The notes: generated by a model from the sequence alone, not told the origin. A stretch of 64,000 bases of DNA from Xiphias gladius (GCF_016859285.1 NC_053415.1:17059001-17123000), one strand, 5' to 3'; counted from the stretch's first letter, positions 33,301 through 52,100 are shown. Numbers and translations are program-made.

Positions 33301-36300
33301 AAGATGCAGTGTTACAGAGAGTCTTCCGGCCAAAGGCAGAGAATACAAGGCAGGAAGACAATGAATAAATGCCACTGCATTTTGTTTCATCTTTAGAAAA
33401 AGCAGCAGACAGCACCAGTTTGACAGCATTCTAGCAAATGTTCCTCCAAGAGTCATGTTACGATAAGAGGTGTAAGAGAAGTGCACATACTTGTTATTAC
33501 ATGTCTTACTACTCACAAATAAAAAGTACAATATCTGCAGACATATCCAGAGCATGAAATTTGCTTTTATATTAGTACTTTGAAACTTCACATATAACTT
33601 AAACGGTTCAAGGCAAAGGGAAACCAACACAAGTGAGACGAGAAACGCCCCCACAGTGACTCCTTCATGAGCTCAAAAAAACTTTTTTTTCATACTGGAA
33701 TCGAAATGTCAGTGTGCAGGTGCTGCCTTTTTATCATCACATGAACTACATCTGTAAAGCAGAGGTACTTGACATGTCTGAGGGTGCTTTTGTTTAGATA
33801 ACTTTCACACACTGTCAACTATAAACTACATTACTCACACACAGGACATACCTTTGTGTTGCTGCTTCTTTAATCAACATAAGATCATATTTGTGCCTTT
33901 AAGACACTTACCTATCCTCTCTCACATTATCCTATCACATCCATCGAACTGTTTTCTATTTCCAATCCATGCTAGGTAAGCTACAACCATTACTGAATGT
34001 ATTTTGTAATAAGTAAGTAGACTTGATTCTAACTACTGTTGTACTGGCTGACTCAGTAAGGTGCCCAAACTTTTGCACATGCCACAACTACTGTTACTCC
34101 TTTACTTCTTATCACTTCAAAAATCAACAAAATATGTATTTTGCACAAAGCAAACACTGACAAATCCAATGGCACTTAAGCCTCCCTGTGATTCCACCTC
34201 TTTCCTTATATAATGGGTCAAATAACTACTTTTAGGTAAAATCAGTCGATTAGTCGAGGCGGCACAAAGAATTGTCTCACCTTACCAAAGCTTGTTTTCA
34301 GTAGCAGGTAACTGTTTTCGTAAAAAAGCTTTCATAAACCCACTGGACACTACCTGCTCAGCACCAAACAGCAGGCAGACATAATGAACATAGTGTTGCA
34401 TTTAGCAACTAAAGAGCCAGATAATTCCATCAGAAGGAGAGCAAAATAGGGCTAAAGGGAATGTAAGCTTCACATTCATCAGGTGGCTAGACACACAACC
34501 CCAAATGAATGCTATGCTTGCTTTGTTTCTGCTAGACGTGTTAATAGACAACGTTTTGCTAAAATGTTTTTGGACCAATTTATCAACTTTTTAAGGTCTT
34601 AATAATATGTTAAGTGAGCAAAAATTTAATTAATGCAGGTTTCAATATGACCTCTCTGTTTAAATGCAGCTCTCTCAAATTAGTAAATATTAAAGGAAAA
34701 AAAAGTGTTTTTATGAAGTATATATGGTCATCTCTACATTTTCACACAGAAAGGTAGAAACAGCACAGCCTACCCCTCTGACTATAAAAGAAATGCTTGT
34801 TTGTGTTTGTGTGAGTAGTCCCACCTCGTACAGCGTCATCTATGCAGTATGTTATTTGGCCACATTCCCAGATACTTGTTTTTGCGTTGAACACCATGTT
34901 GAAGCGGATCTGCATTATTTCAAATGTGGCCCCCTTCAACAGAGCAATTTGGTCCCCCATTGTTAGAGACCTGTAAGAGACCGCCGTGACATGACACACG
35001 CCAAATTCTGCTGAATAGACATTGGTCATATAAAACATGAAAGAAATACCCACTGAGACATATCTGAATATGCGCTGAGTCAAAAATTTACCGAAAGTCC
35101 TGTAGACTTTTGGAGAAACTAATGATGTCCTGGATCATGTAAGTGGTGAGGTCAGTCATGTGTGGAAGAGCAGTAAAAACACTGCTTTTGCTAACCTCTT
35201 CTCCTTCTTGGTTCCCTGGTTTTTCAAAGGAACCACTGAGACTGGAGGAGGAGGAGAGGGCGTTGGCATATGAGGATGTTCTGGGGTTTGTGGCAGATTT
35301 TCTAGCTTTAGTGCAGGTGTTTGTAGGGCAGTTGGTCAGTGGATTAAAGGGCTCACTTGTAGGCCTGTTGTACTCACTCATAGAAAGGAGGATTCTGTCC
35401 ATAGGCTGAAAAAAGAAAAAGTCGGTCAGACAAGTTATGACAATGAGGATGATGAACACCTCAAACATGCTTGCAGTCATTCACACACCCTAAAGCCACT
35501 GAAGCTGGAAAAAGCTGAGTCAAATGTGCTGCGGTGGCCACAGACTAGCTCCTGAATGATTTCTTTCTGCTGGGATGAAAGCTGTATTGGAGCATCAAGC
35601 ATCTTTTTCTTCTTGATTCGGATCCTCCTCTCCAATACCTCCTTCTCCGACATGACCACTACAGGGACACAGAAAAATACCTGTATGTACCGTATGTCAC
35701 CGTACAAATACAGATTACTGAGTAAATCAAGTTTTATATTCTTTAATTACTCCTGCAATGACATTTAAACTACACTTCTAATGTTGGATTATGTTGAGAT
35801 AGTATAGCAAACCTGAGATAATTAAAGAATTTTCTTTCTTCAGGCTACAGCGAAGAGAGTCTGATGTACCTGCTCAATTTTAAAAATGTATTTTTCACTC
35901 TTTATTTCACCTAACACACATGATCAGGATGCTTGTTGTCTTTTTACCACTGTAAATGTATTGCTTTATATACTATGTTTAACAGATTCAAGTGGTATGC
36001 AGTAATAACTGAATGATGAGCTCCTCACAACATTATGTACTTTCTTACAGTTGTCTTAAAAACAATAAGGGATATTTGTTGTGTCTGGATGTTACTTACT
36101 CTCTTTGCGCATGCCTATGGCCTGGCATTTACGAAAGCGACAGGCTTGACATGACCGGCGGTTGTTTTTGGTTATAATGCATTTATTCAGGAATGGACAG
36201 TGGAGCTGCGTTGACCTCTTTATGGCACGTCTGAATTTAAAAAAAAAATCCACTTAGTAACAGCTTACAAACTTCAATCTGAAGTTAGAAATCACCTGAT

Positions 36301-39067
36301 GTTATTATACACATTACATTATACTGTAGTATTACTCTGGGCCATTCATGCACCAGCCAGCAAATAATTCATTAGAAATGGTGATTGATGAATGAAAAAT
36401 TAAATGCATGTAATGAATGTTCCCCCCAAACCAGATGATAACATCACACTGGCACCATCTTTTGTTTCAGAAATGTAATGTTACCTGACCACACAGGTCA
36501 AAGGTAGCTACAGTGCACCTTAATTAGTCAACGAGAAATCTGTTGGCAACACTAGTGATTAAATTGTTATGTATAACAACAACTAACTACATATAGGCTA
36601 ACTATGGCAATGCATGTATGACACAAATTTTCTGGTTCAGCCTCACCACTCTAATTAAGCTTATTTCCAGCAGCAGCAGCAACAGCAGTTATTTTCAATG
36701 GAACCCCCCTCCCCAAAAAAAAAAGTCAACAAAACAAAAAAAACCAAACAAAAAATCCACTGTACGCTAACTGCACAGCACCAATCGGTAAACAAACAAA
36801 GTTAGCAACTAGCTGGTGAACATCGTGGAGCATTTAGCTACTAAAGAGGCAGATATTTTTCTCAGGTGTTGGTGAGGACCAAAACAGAGCTAAAAGGGTT
36901 GTGGAAATTTGACTCCACACCACTCCAGTGGGATGATAATGTTGCTTAGTGTTTGCTGGTTGTATAAGTTGGCACACATTAGCTAGAACAACTTTATCAT
37001 CTGGCCATGTAGTGGCAGCTGTGTATCTGTCAGCTCGTTTTAGTGATTTCTACCCCTTGTTGCCAATGCAGCTGTAATGATTCATTAATGATCAACATGC
37101 TCCAGCAGATGAGTATTTCCAAATGAAACACCCAAGCCATGACAACTAATCACAATACCATCCATACATCTGTGTATCAAAACCAAATACATTTCCACAC
37201 ATTTTAGAAAGGAAAAACATTCCACAGTTTTTCTCAGCCACTTTTGCCACAATTCCTCAAATAAAAATCACACACTGACAATCTTCAGCATTTCTTGCAC
37301 AAATATGCAATAATATGCAATTATTGTTGCTTTCACACATAATTCAAATGAACTGTTATATATACCATTATCTTCTCCAGACTTATGTATTTCCCCGCGT
37401 AAAACTTGGATTACACTGCTTTTCTAATAAAGTGTATTACTCTCAAACATGTTGTTCATTATGTAAATCTTCATATGCTAAATGCTTCACAGCCCCAGTA
37501 CTGTGTTATTGTTATAAAGCCAAATACTAGATTAATCACATGCATTTACACATTTTTCTCAGTAGCTGGCAGATTTCCTTCTGCCAGCTGTTTTCTAAAA
37601 CTGCAAAAGGCAGTGATGCAGCGTTCAAAACTTCAAATGCACTTAACTTGTTTTATAATGTAGTTTTTGCTTCTTTTCACTCAGTTCTCTTTACTTTTCA
37701 TACAACTATCACATAAAAATAAAAATTAAATTAAAACTGTAAATTTACCCTTGACCCAACTGAATTTTATGCTCCTGAATATGGAACAAGCAGACATCAG
37801 AGAAGGACAACAGCCTGCTCATGCAGGGTAGATGTGTATATGTGGAGGTGTGGTAGGAGGAAGAGGTGGTCAAGAGGGGAAGAGGGAGAGGGTGGAGAAA
37901 GAGTATATGCAACCTGTGAGGACATCACAGCAGAGAACTGGAGAGGAAAGCTGCGTTATGCCAAAAGATTATGTCTATTGTAAAGAGAAATATCAGATGT
38001 TCGGCACAGTAAGACACGATTTCTACAAGTCTCTTATAAACTTGAATTTTTGGTGTTACGACATTTGTCTTTGGTAGACAATACTTTAAAATCTTTCATT
38101 TGATGTATTTTACATTAGTAGGGAACATATTGGAAGTGTGTACACAGACAGTGAGAAATCTGTGATGACATGAGGTTTGATGGATACAAGGATATTTGCT
38201 ATTGGCTTACACAAACACAATTGCCATATTGACATAATTCCTTGAACAAAACTGGCATTTCTTAACGCAAGCAATGATTAAGGAAAATTTCATTTTGGCG
38301 GCAGTGATGTATTCATTAATGAGTGGGAGTGTGTTTTTAGCATCTGTTCAAAGATTACTAGAGTCAAACAGAAGGATGTGATTTGTTTTTTTGAACAACA
38401 AATCATAAGTAAAGCTGTCTTCAGGATGTGACTATGCTCTACCTGGTTGTTAGAGTAACTGTTACTCTAAGTGTTCTATTCTCTCTGCTATCCATATTCT
38501 CAATTCCTCATATGTAAGTTTTGATGCTTTTGTACGGCTACATTAGTTTGTGTAAATTTATTTATAAATGTATTTACAATTCCACATATGCCGTGCTGCA
38601 CTGTATGAAGTTAATATCATCTGATGATTTCACTCGCCTTTTTTGTAACACTGTTTCTGAAAATGTGCTTAAGCAACTGAGAAAATTGCAAATCAGTCTT
38701 GATGATAAGTGTTTCACTTTCCCGGATTCAAACCTACATGCGTAGCTTTATTTAAGAAAGGTGAGAAGCATTTTATCACCTCTGCTCAATATCTATATCT
38801 ATATAATTAATGCCACAACCAGGCGACTGGGATGAGGGAAAAGCTGCAGCATGTGTGTGAGATGAAGAGAGTGAGGGGAGGGTGGGTGACACAACCTCAC
38901 CTGAAGAAGCCCTTGCAGCCTTCGCATGTCAAGGCATTGAAGTGGTAACCTTTGGCCAGATCTCCACACACACCGCAGGCTCTGGACTCCTCATCCTCTG
39001 ACCCCCTTCCCTCCTCATCCTCTTCACAGATGGTCTGCGCTCCAGTGGCCTTCTTGCTCATTCTCAT
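30394..39067 (-). CDS. nr1i2: Pregnane X receptor, nuclear receptor NR1I2
   Basis: Ligand-activated transcription factor that senses xenobiotics, steroids and bile salts, acting with RXR on detoxification genes. Minus-strand exons: 38901-39067, 36100-36230, 35489-35658, 35092-35405, 34825-34970, 30946-31059, 30638-30743, 30394-30550 (TAA 30394-30396). They total 1305 bases or 434 residues, the human length, with all phases consistent. Seen: zinc finger 1 with [20 protein letters not shown] (P-box CEGCKG); zinc finger 2 with CPFLNKC and CQACRFRKC; hinge with [14 protein letters not shown]; ligand-binding domain with [47 protein letters not shown]. The final helix region is SPLILEVV, where mammals have PLMQELF, plus a short tail. 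The first exon has an acidic EEDEE stretch; its ATG is the first base after a possible acceptor (ctttag), so a 5' exon may exist upstream. Confidence 0.95.
31060..34824 (-). other. nr1i2 intron 5
   Basis: Separates the exon ending IDDAVR from that beginning GFQPLLLEP. Besides the L2 fragment (31476-32570) it contains AT-rich sequence and short ORFs with no domain I recognise. Confidence 0.85.
31476..32570 (-). mobile_element. L2-type non-LTR retrotransposon fragment
   Basis: It lies in nr1i2 intron 5, same strand. The degraded minus-strand frames show reverse-transcriptase remains: [25 protein letters not shown] (the YADD catalytic box with its second Asp as Asn), [23 protein letters not shown] and VISRLD. 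A later frame has [20 protein letters not shown]. The frames shift several times, so it is dead. The 3' end reads, on the minus strand, TTGCTTTGGACAAAAGTGTC, the typical fish L2 tail. It is truncated at its 5' end. Confidence 0.85.
36231..38900 (-). other. nr1i2 intron 1 (between the zinc-finger exons)
   Basis: The donor follows TTCTTCAG and the acceptor is aaattcag before ACGTGCC. It splits the two zinc fingers at the conserved nuclear-receptor position. No other feature is seen apart from A-rich tracts near 36714 and AT-rich DNA. Confidence 0.85.
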
Positions 39068-39825
39068 CTAAAGGAATCATTGCATAATTTTAGCATGGCT
39101 GACATCAGATGGATTCATTTCAAGTGAAACATTGCTTTTTGTGGCAGGGTTTGTTGAAAGTGAAGTTTTCGTGTTGACAACACCAAGGCAACACAAACAA
39201 CACTATGAGACCAAGTTTACCTGTTCCTGCAAATTAAAATAACAATAATAATAAGAAGAAAAATAGTAATATCAAAATTAATTTGCAGAAGACATTTGAT
39301 TTGCAGTACTGAGCCGTGATACTTTTGGCTTCAAATGTAAGGATAAGACAACAATATTGTGGTTCTAGGGCCTACCATATTTTTGAATAAAAGCTCAGTG
39401 GAGTCATTTAAGTCTATTAGAAGCCTTTAGCTCTTTTCCATTCCCTGAGGCTAAATGGTCACAGCGGGGACCCATTTCAAACTCCATCAAAGAGTATTAA
39501 CGAAGCGCTCTGAAGTGTCCGGAAACTGCAGCGGCGCAGTACATTAAATAGTACACAGTTTTCTCCAGGACTCAGCTCCCCTGTAGGGACTCTCATTACT
39601 TCCCGTAACACTCCGTTAGGAAGTTGCCAGGGCTGCCCCACTGCTTGTCATTTTTTAGTTTTAGGTTTTTATCCAACACTTAGATCAGGTATAGAAAGAG
39701 GACAAATGGCAACATGCCAAATGGTTTTGATTAATCATTAGTACAATTGTAACCGTTTCAAATCTTCAAGCCAATAAAGCTTGTTGGGTGCAAATGAACT
39801 GGGAAGACCTGAAGAAAGAGTGCTT

Positions 39826-39890
<65 letters not shown>
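39826..39890. repeat. (AT)n(GT)n microsatellite
   Basis: About 10 AT units followed by about 22 GT units. Confidence 0.93.
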
Positions 39891-39892
<2 letters not shown>

Positions 39893-40779
39893 TTAAAAAA
39901 AAAGAAAAAAAAGGATTTTCAGTGTCCAGAAATCAAATACATCGATTTAATCTAATCGCTCTATGATTTATGACATGAATGCGAAAGCACAATCATTTTT
40001 TGTGGCTTTATGCCTTTGACTTGACAGGTAGCGATAAGACACAGTAAACTGACATAGCTTAAAAATAAAAGTAAGAGGCGCTCTGTCAACTTTACTATAA
40101 ACAGCTGATTTTCCTAGCCCTCCTTCACCTGGTTAAAGGTCGAGTTTTAACCAAACAATGATCAGGATCATTCAACTCACTGACTTCGTTGTGATTCCAG
40201 ATGTATAAACAGCTGTATGTAGTCCACGGGGTTTCACCTCACAGCTGTTAATCCCGGTGGACTTTTGGATCTACTGAACACTCAACAGGTGAGAATACTA
40301 GTATCGCACTAGCTCTTCCTGCTGTGCTGGACGTGTTGTTTGATACCGTGCTGGCTGCTACATGCATTCCTGGCTGCAGCCCGCGGGAAGGCGGGGTTAG
40401 ACGTCTAGCACCGCCCACGTCGTTTACAATGTGTCACCATGGCACCGGTTGAGACCTCGACACCCCCAGCGTTGACGTAGGCTGTGCTGATGAGGTCAAA
40501 CGGGGCTAAACTGTGACCCGTGCTGGACTGACAAGTGGACGTTTTGAAAATACTGAGAATCCAGCCCTGTCTCTGTCGCATGCTGCATTTATGACAACCG
40601 TAAACTGTACAAGTTTTCCTTAATTGAATTTTTGAGAGCATAATATCTGTTATCAGAAGTCGTTAGGCAGTTTATGTGACAGTTGGATGGGACTTAACTA
40701 CCATATTCTTCGCCTTTGGCTGTTTGGATTGGAGTCGTTCTGCAATTTAGTGGTGAAAATTCTCTCTTTTGTTCAACCC

Positions 40780-40977
40780 ATTTATTTAATTGAGGGTAGG
40801 CTAAATAACAGAAATACCTCTCTGTATAATGCAAAACAAACTCAACAGCACCACAAACTACTTCCTCTAAAATGGCCATGCAATTAAACCATCCCCACTC
40901 TAAAACATTTAAATCAAAAACTGTACAGTACAACCTTCATGAAGGTAGGATTTATTGCAGGATTTTGTATTAGACTG
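40780..40977 (-). repeat. TIR element, CTACCTTCATGAAGG family, copy 2
   Basis: Read on the minus strand it begins CTAATACAAAATCCTGCAAT, then AAATCCTACCTTCATGAAGG, matching the left ends of the copies at 7503 and 48146. The interior gagggtaggctaaataacag also matches the 48146 copy in reverse orientation. The distal end is unclear. Confidence 0.65.
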
Positions 40978-41393
40978 CAGGATCATGAAAGAAAGTAACT
41001 GACATTATGAGGATTGAAGAACATCTTTTATACATTTATACAAGAGCAGTTTAGAGCACAGAAAAGCACATTTACGTCTGTGTCAACAGATCACTGAATG
41101 CATCAGCTGGCCAAATTAAGATGAAAAGGGCCTCAGAGTGGCTGAGGAATTGAATTAACTCCTTAGGGGTTGAGTGCAGGGGCATCACTAGGGAAATGGA
41201 CCCCAGCACTCACATAGTAAATATCTACAGTGTGATCTCTGTCTTAGTTCAGTGCACCTATAAAGCGCTGAGTGCCCAGATGAAAATGTAGCTTGTAGTT
41301 GGACCCTGTCAGCAAAGGTGGGAACACACTGTACATTCCAGATCAAATACACATACTGCATCTCAGTGCACGTTTTATATTTTGGTCCTCTCT

Positions 41394-46924
<5,531 letters not shown>

Positions 46925-47009
46925 TTTCGTATCACAGTTTAAAAAAACAAACAAACCGTCTTCTCCGCAACGATTTTCTGTCTCGGCCACCTATGCGGTA
47001 CTTAGCAAC

Positions 47010-47023
47010 GCAACCATGGAGAC
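47010..47023 (-). promoter_or_regulatory. RFX X-box-like site upstream of cfap91
   Basis: gcaaccatggagac matches 12 of 14 positions of the X-box consensus GTHNYYATRRNAAC. It lies 86 bases upstream of the cfap91 ATG. An adjoining agcaac adds a second GTTGC half-site on the minus strand. X-boxes bound by RFX factors near the start are a hallmark of motile-cilium genes. Match by eye only. Confidence 0.5.
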
Positions 47024-47450
47024 GGTAAACTGACCGTCTGGAAGTGGGAGGGGTGACTGTCGTTCTTTTTCTGCATAGGACGATGGGCGACTGGCAGTTG
47101 GAGCATCTAAGACCTGGCTGGATTTGAACCTCAGCAAATGATGGGCAGCTGCCTGGGAAAATACTTGGTCCTTTGACTGAAAGTCAAGTAATTTATGTAA
47201 ATTATCTTTTTTTTTTTTTTTTTTTTTTGCCTACTACTAATTTTCAGAAGACACCTTTGTTGTTTTGCTTCATACCTCACGTTTTTCTAGAGCAAATTTT
47301 TTTTGTTAGCCAAAAGGTCGATTTTGACATAAACAGGAAGTTGGTGTTATCAAGGGGAAACACACGTACACACACACACTTGCCAGACGCACAAGTTTGC
47401 ACAGCTATCCTTGTAAGGACATTGCGTTGAAATCTATTCATTAGGGACAA

Positions 47451-47487
47451 GCTAACCCTAACCCTAACCTTAACCTAATTCTAACCA
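47451..47487. repeat. Interstitial telomere-like tract
   Basis: gctaaccctaaccctaacc followed by degenerate ttaacctaattctaacc units, i.e. CCCTAA-like repeats inside a longer interspersed repeat (about 47390-47540). Confidence 0.7.
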
Positions 47488-48145
47488 GAATCTCAACACC
47501 AAGTCTTAACCCTTAAACAGTCCTTTGATGGAGTATCCGAAAGTGAGAACCATACTCCCAATGTATAAAACGAACTGAAAACTAGTTCTCACAAAAATAG
47601 CCATAGAAGTGCACACACACACAAACACACACACTCCTCCTTAAAGTCCTATCAACCCATTCCAGCTAGTTCCTTCATGCCAAGTGTGCCAGCTCATAGT
47701 CAGCTGAACTTCTGCTGCCTATATGTTAAACAAACACTGTCTAATATTAGATCTCAGAAAAAGGAGAACAGCTGTGTGACTGGTTATAGCCGAGATTACT
47801 GCAGATATAGCTTCCTCACGTTAGTGTCACTATTTTTTTTCGAAAATCCTCAACCCATTAGCCGTTAGCTACCCAATGTGCTCTGTCAGTCCATATCAGA
47901 ACTGCAAACTGGGGATGGAGTCAGAAATGAGGCCAGCACCCACATTAAGACTTCACAAACAGCACATGTAAGCAACTCTGCATTGTGCATCCCTTACACA
48001 GCAACATGCTCTTATACGAGCCCACAACCAAAAGCTTGCATTAAATTAAGCTTACTCAGCATGAAATATTTCTTTTGTAATCTCTAATATCTATACAGTT
48101 AGTGAAAAGTGTTATTAGTCACAATTTAGCTAAGATTATTGCATT

Positions 48146-48415
48146 CTAATATAACAGTCCTGAAATAAATTCTACCTTCATGAAGTCTGTAATGTTACTT
48201 TTTTATTCACCTCTTTAAGAGAGGTGTTTCTTCAACTTTATGGTGATTTTGGAGGCTGTATAGTTTGTGGCACTGTTAAATTTTTTTGTATCATATAGAC
48301 AGGTGTTTCTGTTTCAGTTTGTCCACTCCATTTATATCAATGAAGATAGACTAAATGTTAGAAACATCTCTCAATATCATGCAATACATTACCACAACAC
48401 CAAAAATGTCCATAA
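48146..48415 (+). repeat. TIR element, CTACCTTCATGAAGG family, copy 3
   Basis: The left end is ctaatataacagtcctgaaa with taaattctaccttcatgaag next to it. It matches the copies at 7503 (same orientation) and 40780 (reverse). The interior includes cctctttaagagaggtgttt and gatagactaaatgttagaaa. Confidence 0.7.
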
Positions 48416-49129
48416 AGAATCATCATCTCTGTCTGAGTTTCAACAGTAACTGAACATTATAACCCCTCGGGAAGCTAGTGTTTGTTTCAGGACTGTTGTT
48501 TGCATTCGTTTTAGTTGCGTGACCCCCAGGTAGGAATGCATTAATTTGGGTGAGGCCACTGGACAGACAAATCCATGCTTGATTTCATGAATGTGTACTT
48601 AACGCCAGAGTGGAGCACATTGTATTCGGTACTAGCGTAACTTTAGCGGGTTTAGATTACACCAGCTTCATAATGTTGCCTGGCTTGGAGTGTTCATACA
48701 TACTGCTTTGAAAGAGGCTGATCTTGTGACTGGCAATAAAGGAAACTGGTGTCTTGACTTGCCAGATGACATCCTGTGTGAGTGGGGGGAAAAGGCAGCT
48801 GTTTGGGTGGAAAGCAGTTTTGGAGAGGGGGAGGAGAAAGAAAGAGGGAAGGATTTTGCCAGTCACATGTCCCTTAGGTTTCTTTATCATGAGAGGTGTG
48901 AAGGTTGTTCAGTTTGTCTGGATGGGGTGGCGAAACCTGCTTTACCCAAGCCCTGAGTTTATTGGACATAAAAAGAGAAAGTGAAATTGCCTGAGGAGGG
49001 TAAATGAGAGGATAGCGGAGGAAAAGTTCAGAACTGAGGATTTACTTAAAGAGTAGACTTGATGCTTCTCTTACTGGCGTGAGAGGCACTAGTAGCAACT
49101 TTACAGAAGAAACCTGAAAACAACTAGGG

Positions 49130-52100
49130 ATGAGGGACGTGATTTGGATTTATGCTGGGATTAGCCTCTTGGTGTCTGAAGCATGGAGCGTGAAGCCAGG
49201 TGTGAGCATTAACACATTTTACTCGCAAATGGTTTCAATACTTGATCTTTTTCAGCTTTCATAAGATACAGATTTTTGATACAAACATGGTTTTTTAGAG
49301 ATGCACATATCATCCACAAAGATGACCTAACAAGTAGTTGTCTTCACTTCCTGACAGCTACACTACTAAACAACATCATATGTTTTACTACACTATTCTT
49401 TTACTGTATGAATGTGTCATTTGCGGTGCTTTATACTGTATGTTAATATGTTGTCTGAATGTATTGTTATTACCTGTAATGTAACTCTTAATATCATGCT
49501 GTCATTATGATTTTATTCCACACTGAGTAATCTGTGACATGTTGGGAACATTTGAACAAGCAGTAAACTGTAACTGTAAGTAGAGAACTGCTCTGATATT
49601 TGTGAAATTGTCATTGTGTGACTCATAGTGTAGGTAGTGGAAATAACTTGCATGGAGTTGGGGTAATGCAGAAGCTGACTCGGGAGAGAAATGTTCCGTT
49701 AGATATGTATGAAAAGATTGCCCTATATTTTCTGAATGAACAGCCAGCACGGTGCTACTCGTGTCTCCGCTTGAAATCATGATATCAGATCAGGGTAACA
49801 TGATGCAGCTTTTCTCGCTAAGGGGTCTCTGACAGTTGAAAGAGACACTTCTGTTTGAAACCCGTGGTTTTACTTTACCACTACATGCATGCTGTTTTGC
49901 CCTTTCAGAAGTAAACAAGTCTAATTCCCCCATAACACCGTGCAGTAAACATCAGTCGTTGAACCCTGAACCCCTGTGTCGACAAGTAAATGGGGGAGAT
50001 TATGAGAATAACATTTGCCTATTTTATAAGTTTCCCTACACCAGTCAAGTTTTTGTTTTTGTTTTTTACAAATCTCAAGAAACCTCACAATTTTCCCAAT
50101 TTTCACAATGGCAAATAGTGCAATTTTTCACATAGCTGTTTGCTTTGTAGCTGTGCTGCAGATTAGTCCGATCAGAACGGTTTTAATCAGATTGCTTTTC
50201 ACCTTAACTAACTATTCAAACTAAATGATGAAATAACACACAGAGCACCGTGATTGTTGCTTTGCTGATTGAATGCTTCCAAATGAATCACTAGCTGCTG
50301 CTTACTCACTGAAAAAAAACAACACTATTTTACTTGCTTTTTCCTTATATTCCATGTCGTCTCTCTCAGAAACTAATCAAAGCACCTCTGTGAACTCCAG
50401 CGCTTCTGCTCATACTCTTACTGATGGTAAACTCATTTTCTTACTTTTCTCTCCAGTTAATTTGCAGTATGAGAAAAATATTAAGTAAGACAATTGATAT
50501 CAAATAAGACGAGCAAAGGCACAGCAAGCTGAACACAACAGTATACATTGTTATCCCCCATTTCTTCATGAATCCTTATTTTAAACATTAAGCACTTTTT
50601 TAGTTTAATTGAAAGAATGAAAAAACGCTTTAAACCAAGTTACTTTTGAAGTAGAAAAGTTCAGTAATTACTTTTAGTTTATTTTGGAATGTAGTTATGA
50701 AACATTAAGAAGCTATACCAAATGATTTTGTTAGCCTTGCATCTTTTTTCGTCGTAATAATTTATTTTGAAAGATCACAGTTTATAGGTTTCAGTTTATT
50801 CCAGATGAAATTTAATCATTATCATTTTAGACTGAGGGTTATCAAATGTTTAATCCAAAATAATTGCTAAGAAGGTTTTCTCATGGGACAAATCTTACAT
50901 AACATCAACATGTTATATTTTTATCCTGTGACATGCTTCTGTTACCTGTTATTTATTGTTTGTGTTATTTTATTTTTTATTTTTTGTCTTTGCATGTCCA
51001 TGTCCCATACATAATTTAATCTGTTTTTTCTTTTAGTTTTGCATGTGCTTTGGGGGGGTATACAAGAGCATAAGCACTGTGTATATTGTTTTATGATAGA
51101 GTAGATCCAAACATTTTAATCTGCACAATCGCTGCACCAATATGTGCAAAAATAATGCAACTATTCCTTCCTTTTTTCAGCTATCAGAAATTTAACTTTC
51201 AACCCGGGGAGTGATGTTGACCTGACATGCAGTAATAAGACATGGAATGAGATGATGTATGTTATTTGGAAAATAAAATTGGAATACAAAAACTGTAAGA
51301 TAGGCTTTAGTAGTACTGGCCAAAGCACAGACACCTGCAGTGATGGCCGGTCACTCCGAAACACATCCAGATCTCAGTCATACCTGCATATCCCAAACTT
51401 CACAACTGATGACGTGGGGGTTTACAAGTGTGAGTCTGCTTACAACGGGGGAAACGAAAATTATGTGATCAACATGGCTATCGCAGGTAGGACTTTATTT
51501 TTCCTTTACCAGTCAGAGATGACTGTAAACAACCTCATAATCAGTAAGGGTCACCTCTTGAAAAAAACCTAATAGAAGTATGACTTTCTAGACACGGTGT
51601 CCCTGTCACTGTGGATAATTGATCAACCTTACTGTTGACAGTTTTCATCTCGGATTATTTCATATTCAGTGTACGAAATAGTGAAATTTTAAAACAGTAA
51701 AACCTAGGCAAGCAAATTAAAATGACTTTATCTGCAAGGTAAGGTATTGCTACTTGTGAGTGCAAAGCTTATTCCTCCTTTTTTGTCTTTCCTGGCTCAG
51801 TTCCTCCCAGTATATCAGCCTGGTTAGAGCAAAGGGACAAGAAGATGGTGGCTGTGTGCAAAGCTGAAGGAGGCAAACCTGCAGCCACCGTCAGCTGGAG
51901 TCATAAGGGAAACTCAACATCTCTGGAAACGTTGCTTGGCTCAGAAGGATTTATTACTGTAGAAAGTCGTCTGGAGCTCACAGAGGACGTGAATACAGAG
52001 AACCTGGCCTGTACTATCAGGCATATATACTGGGACAAGGAGAGGATTCTGATCCCAAAACTCAAAAAAGGTCGGGCTGCACAAGAGAAAAAGCACAGAA

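Larger units (their letters stand above)
39068..41393. other. nr1i2 upstream region and cfap91 3' flank
   Basis: Expected to contain the nr1i2 promoter and any 5' UTR exon, though none can be fixed. A minus-strand GCTGTGAG|gtgaaa near 40236 could be a 5' UTR donor. It also holds an AT/GT microsatellite (39826-39890) and a TIR-element copy (40780-40977), which supplies a minus-strand AATAAA at 40951 that could end cfap91 transcripts. Confidence 0.5.
47041..49129. other. Intergenic region between cfap91 and cd200r1-like
   Basis: The two genes diverge from here. It contains poly-T (47210-47228), a telomere-like tract (47451-47487), a TIR-element copy (48146-48415) and purine-rich DNA at 48800-49060 before the CD200R start. 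No coding exon is recognised. The cd200r1-like promoter should be in the last few hundred bases, but no TATA box is clear. Confidence 0.6.

Noticed and set aside
40438-40479. ATG in a perfect Kozak context (caccatggc) on the + strand
   Set aside because: The frame stops after 13 codons and no gene follows.
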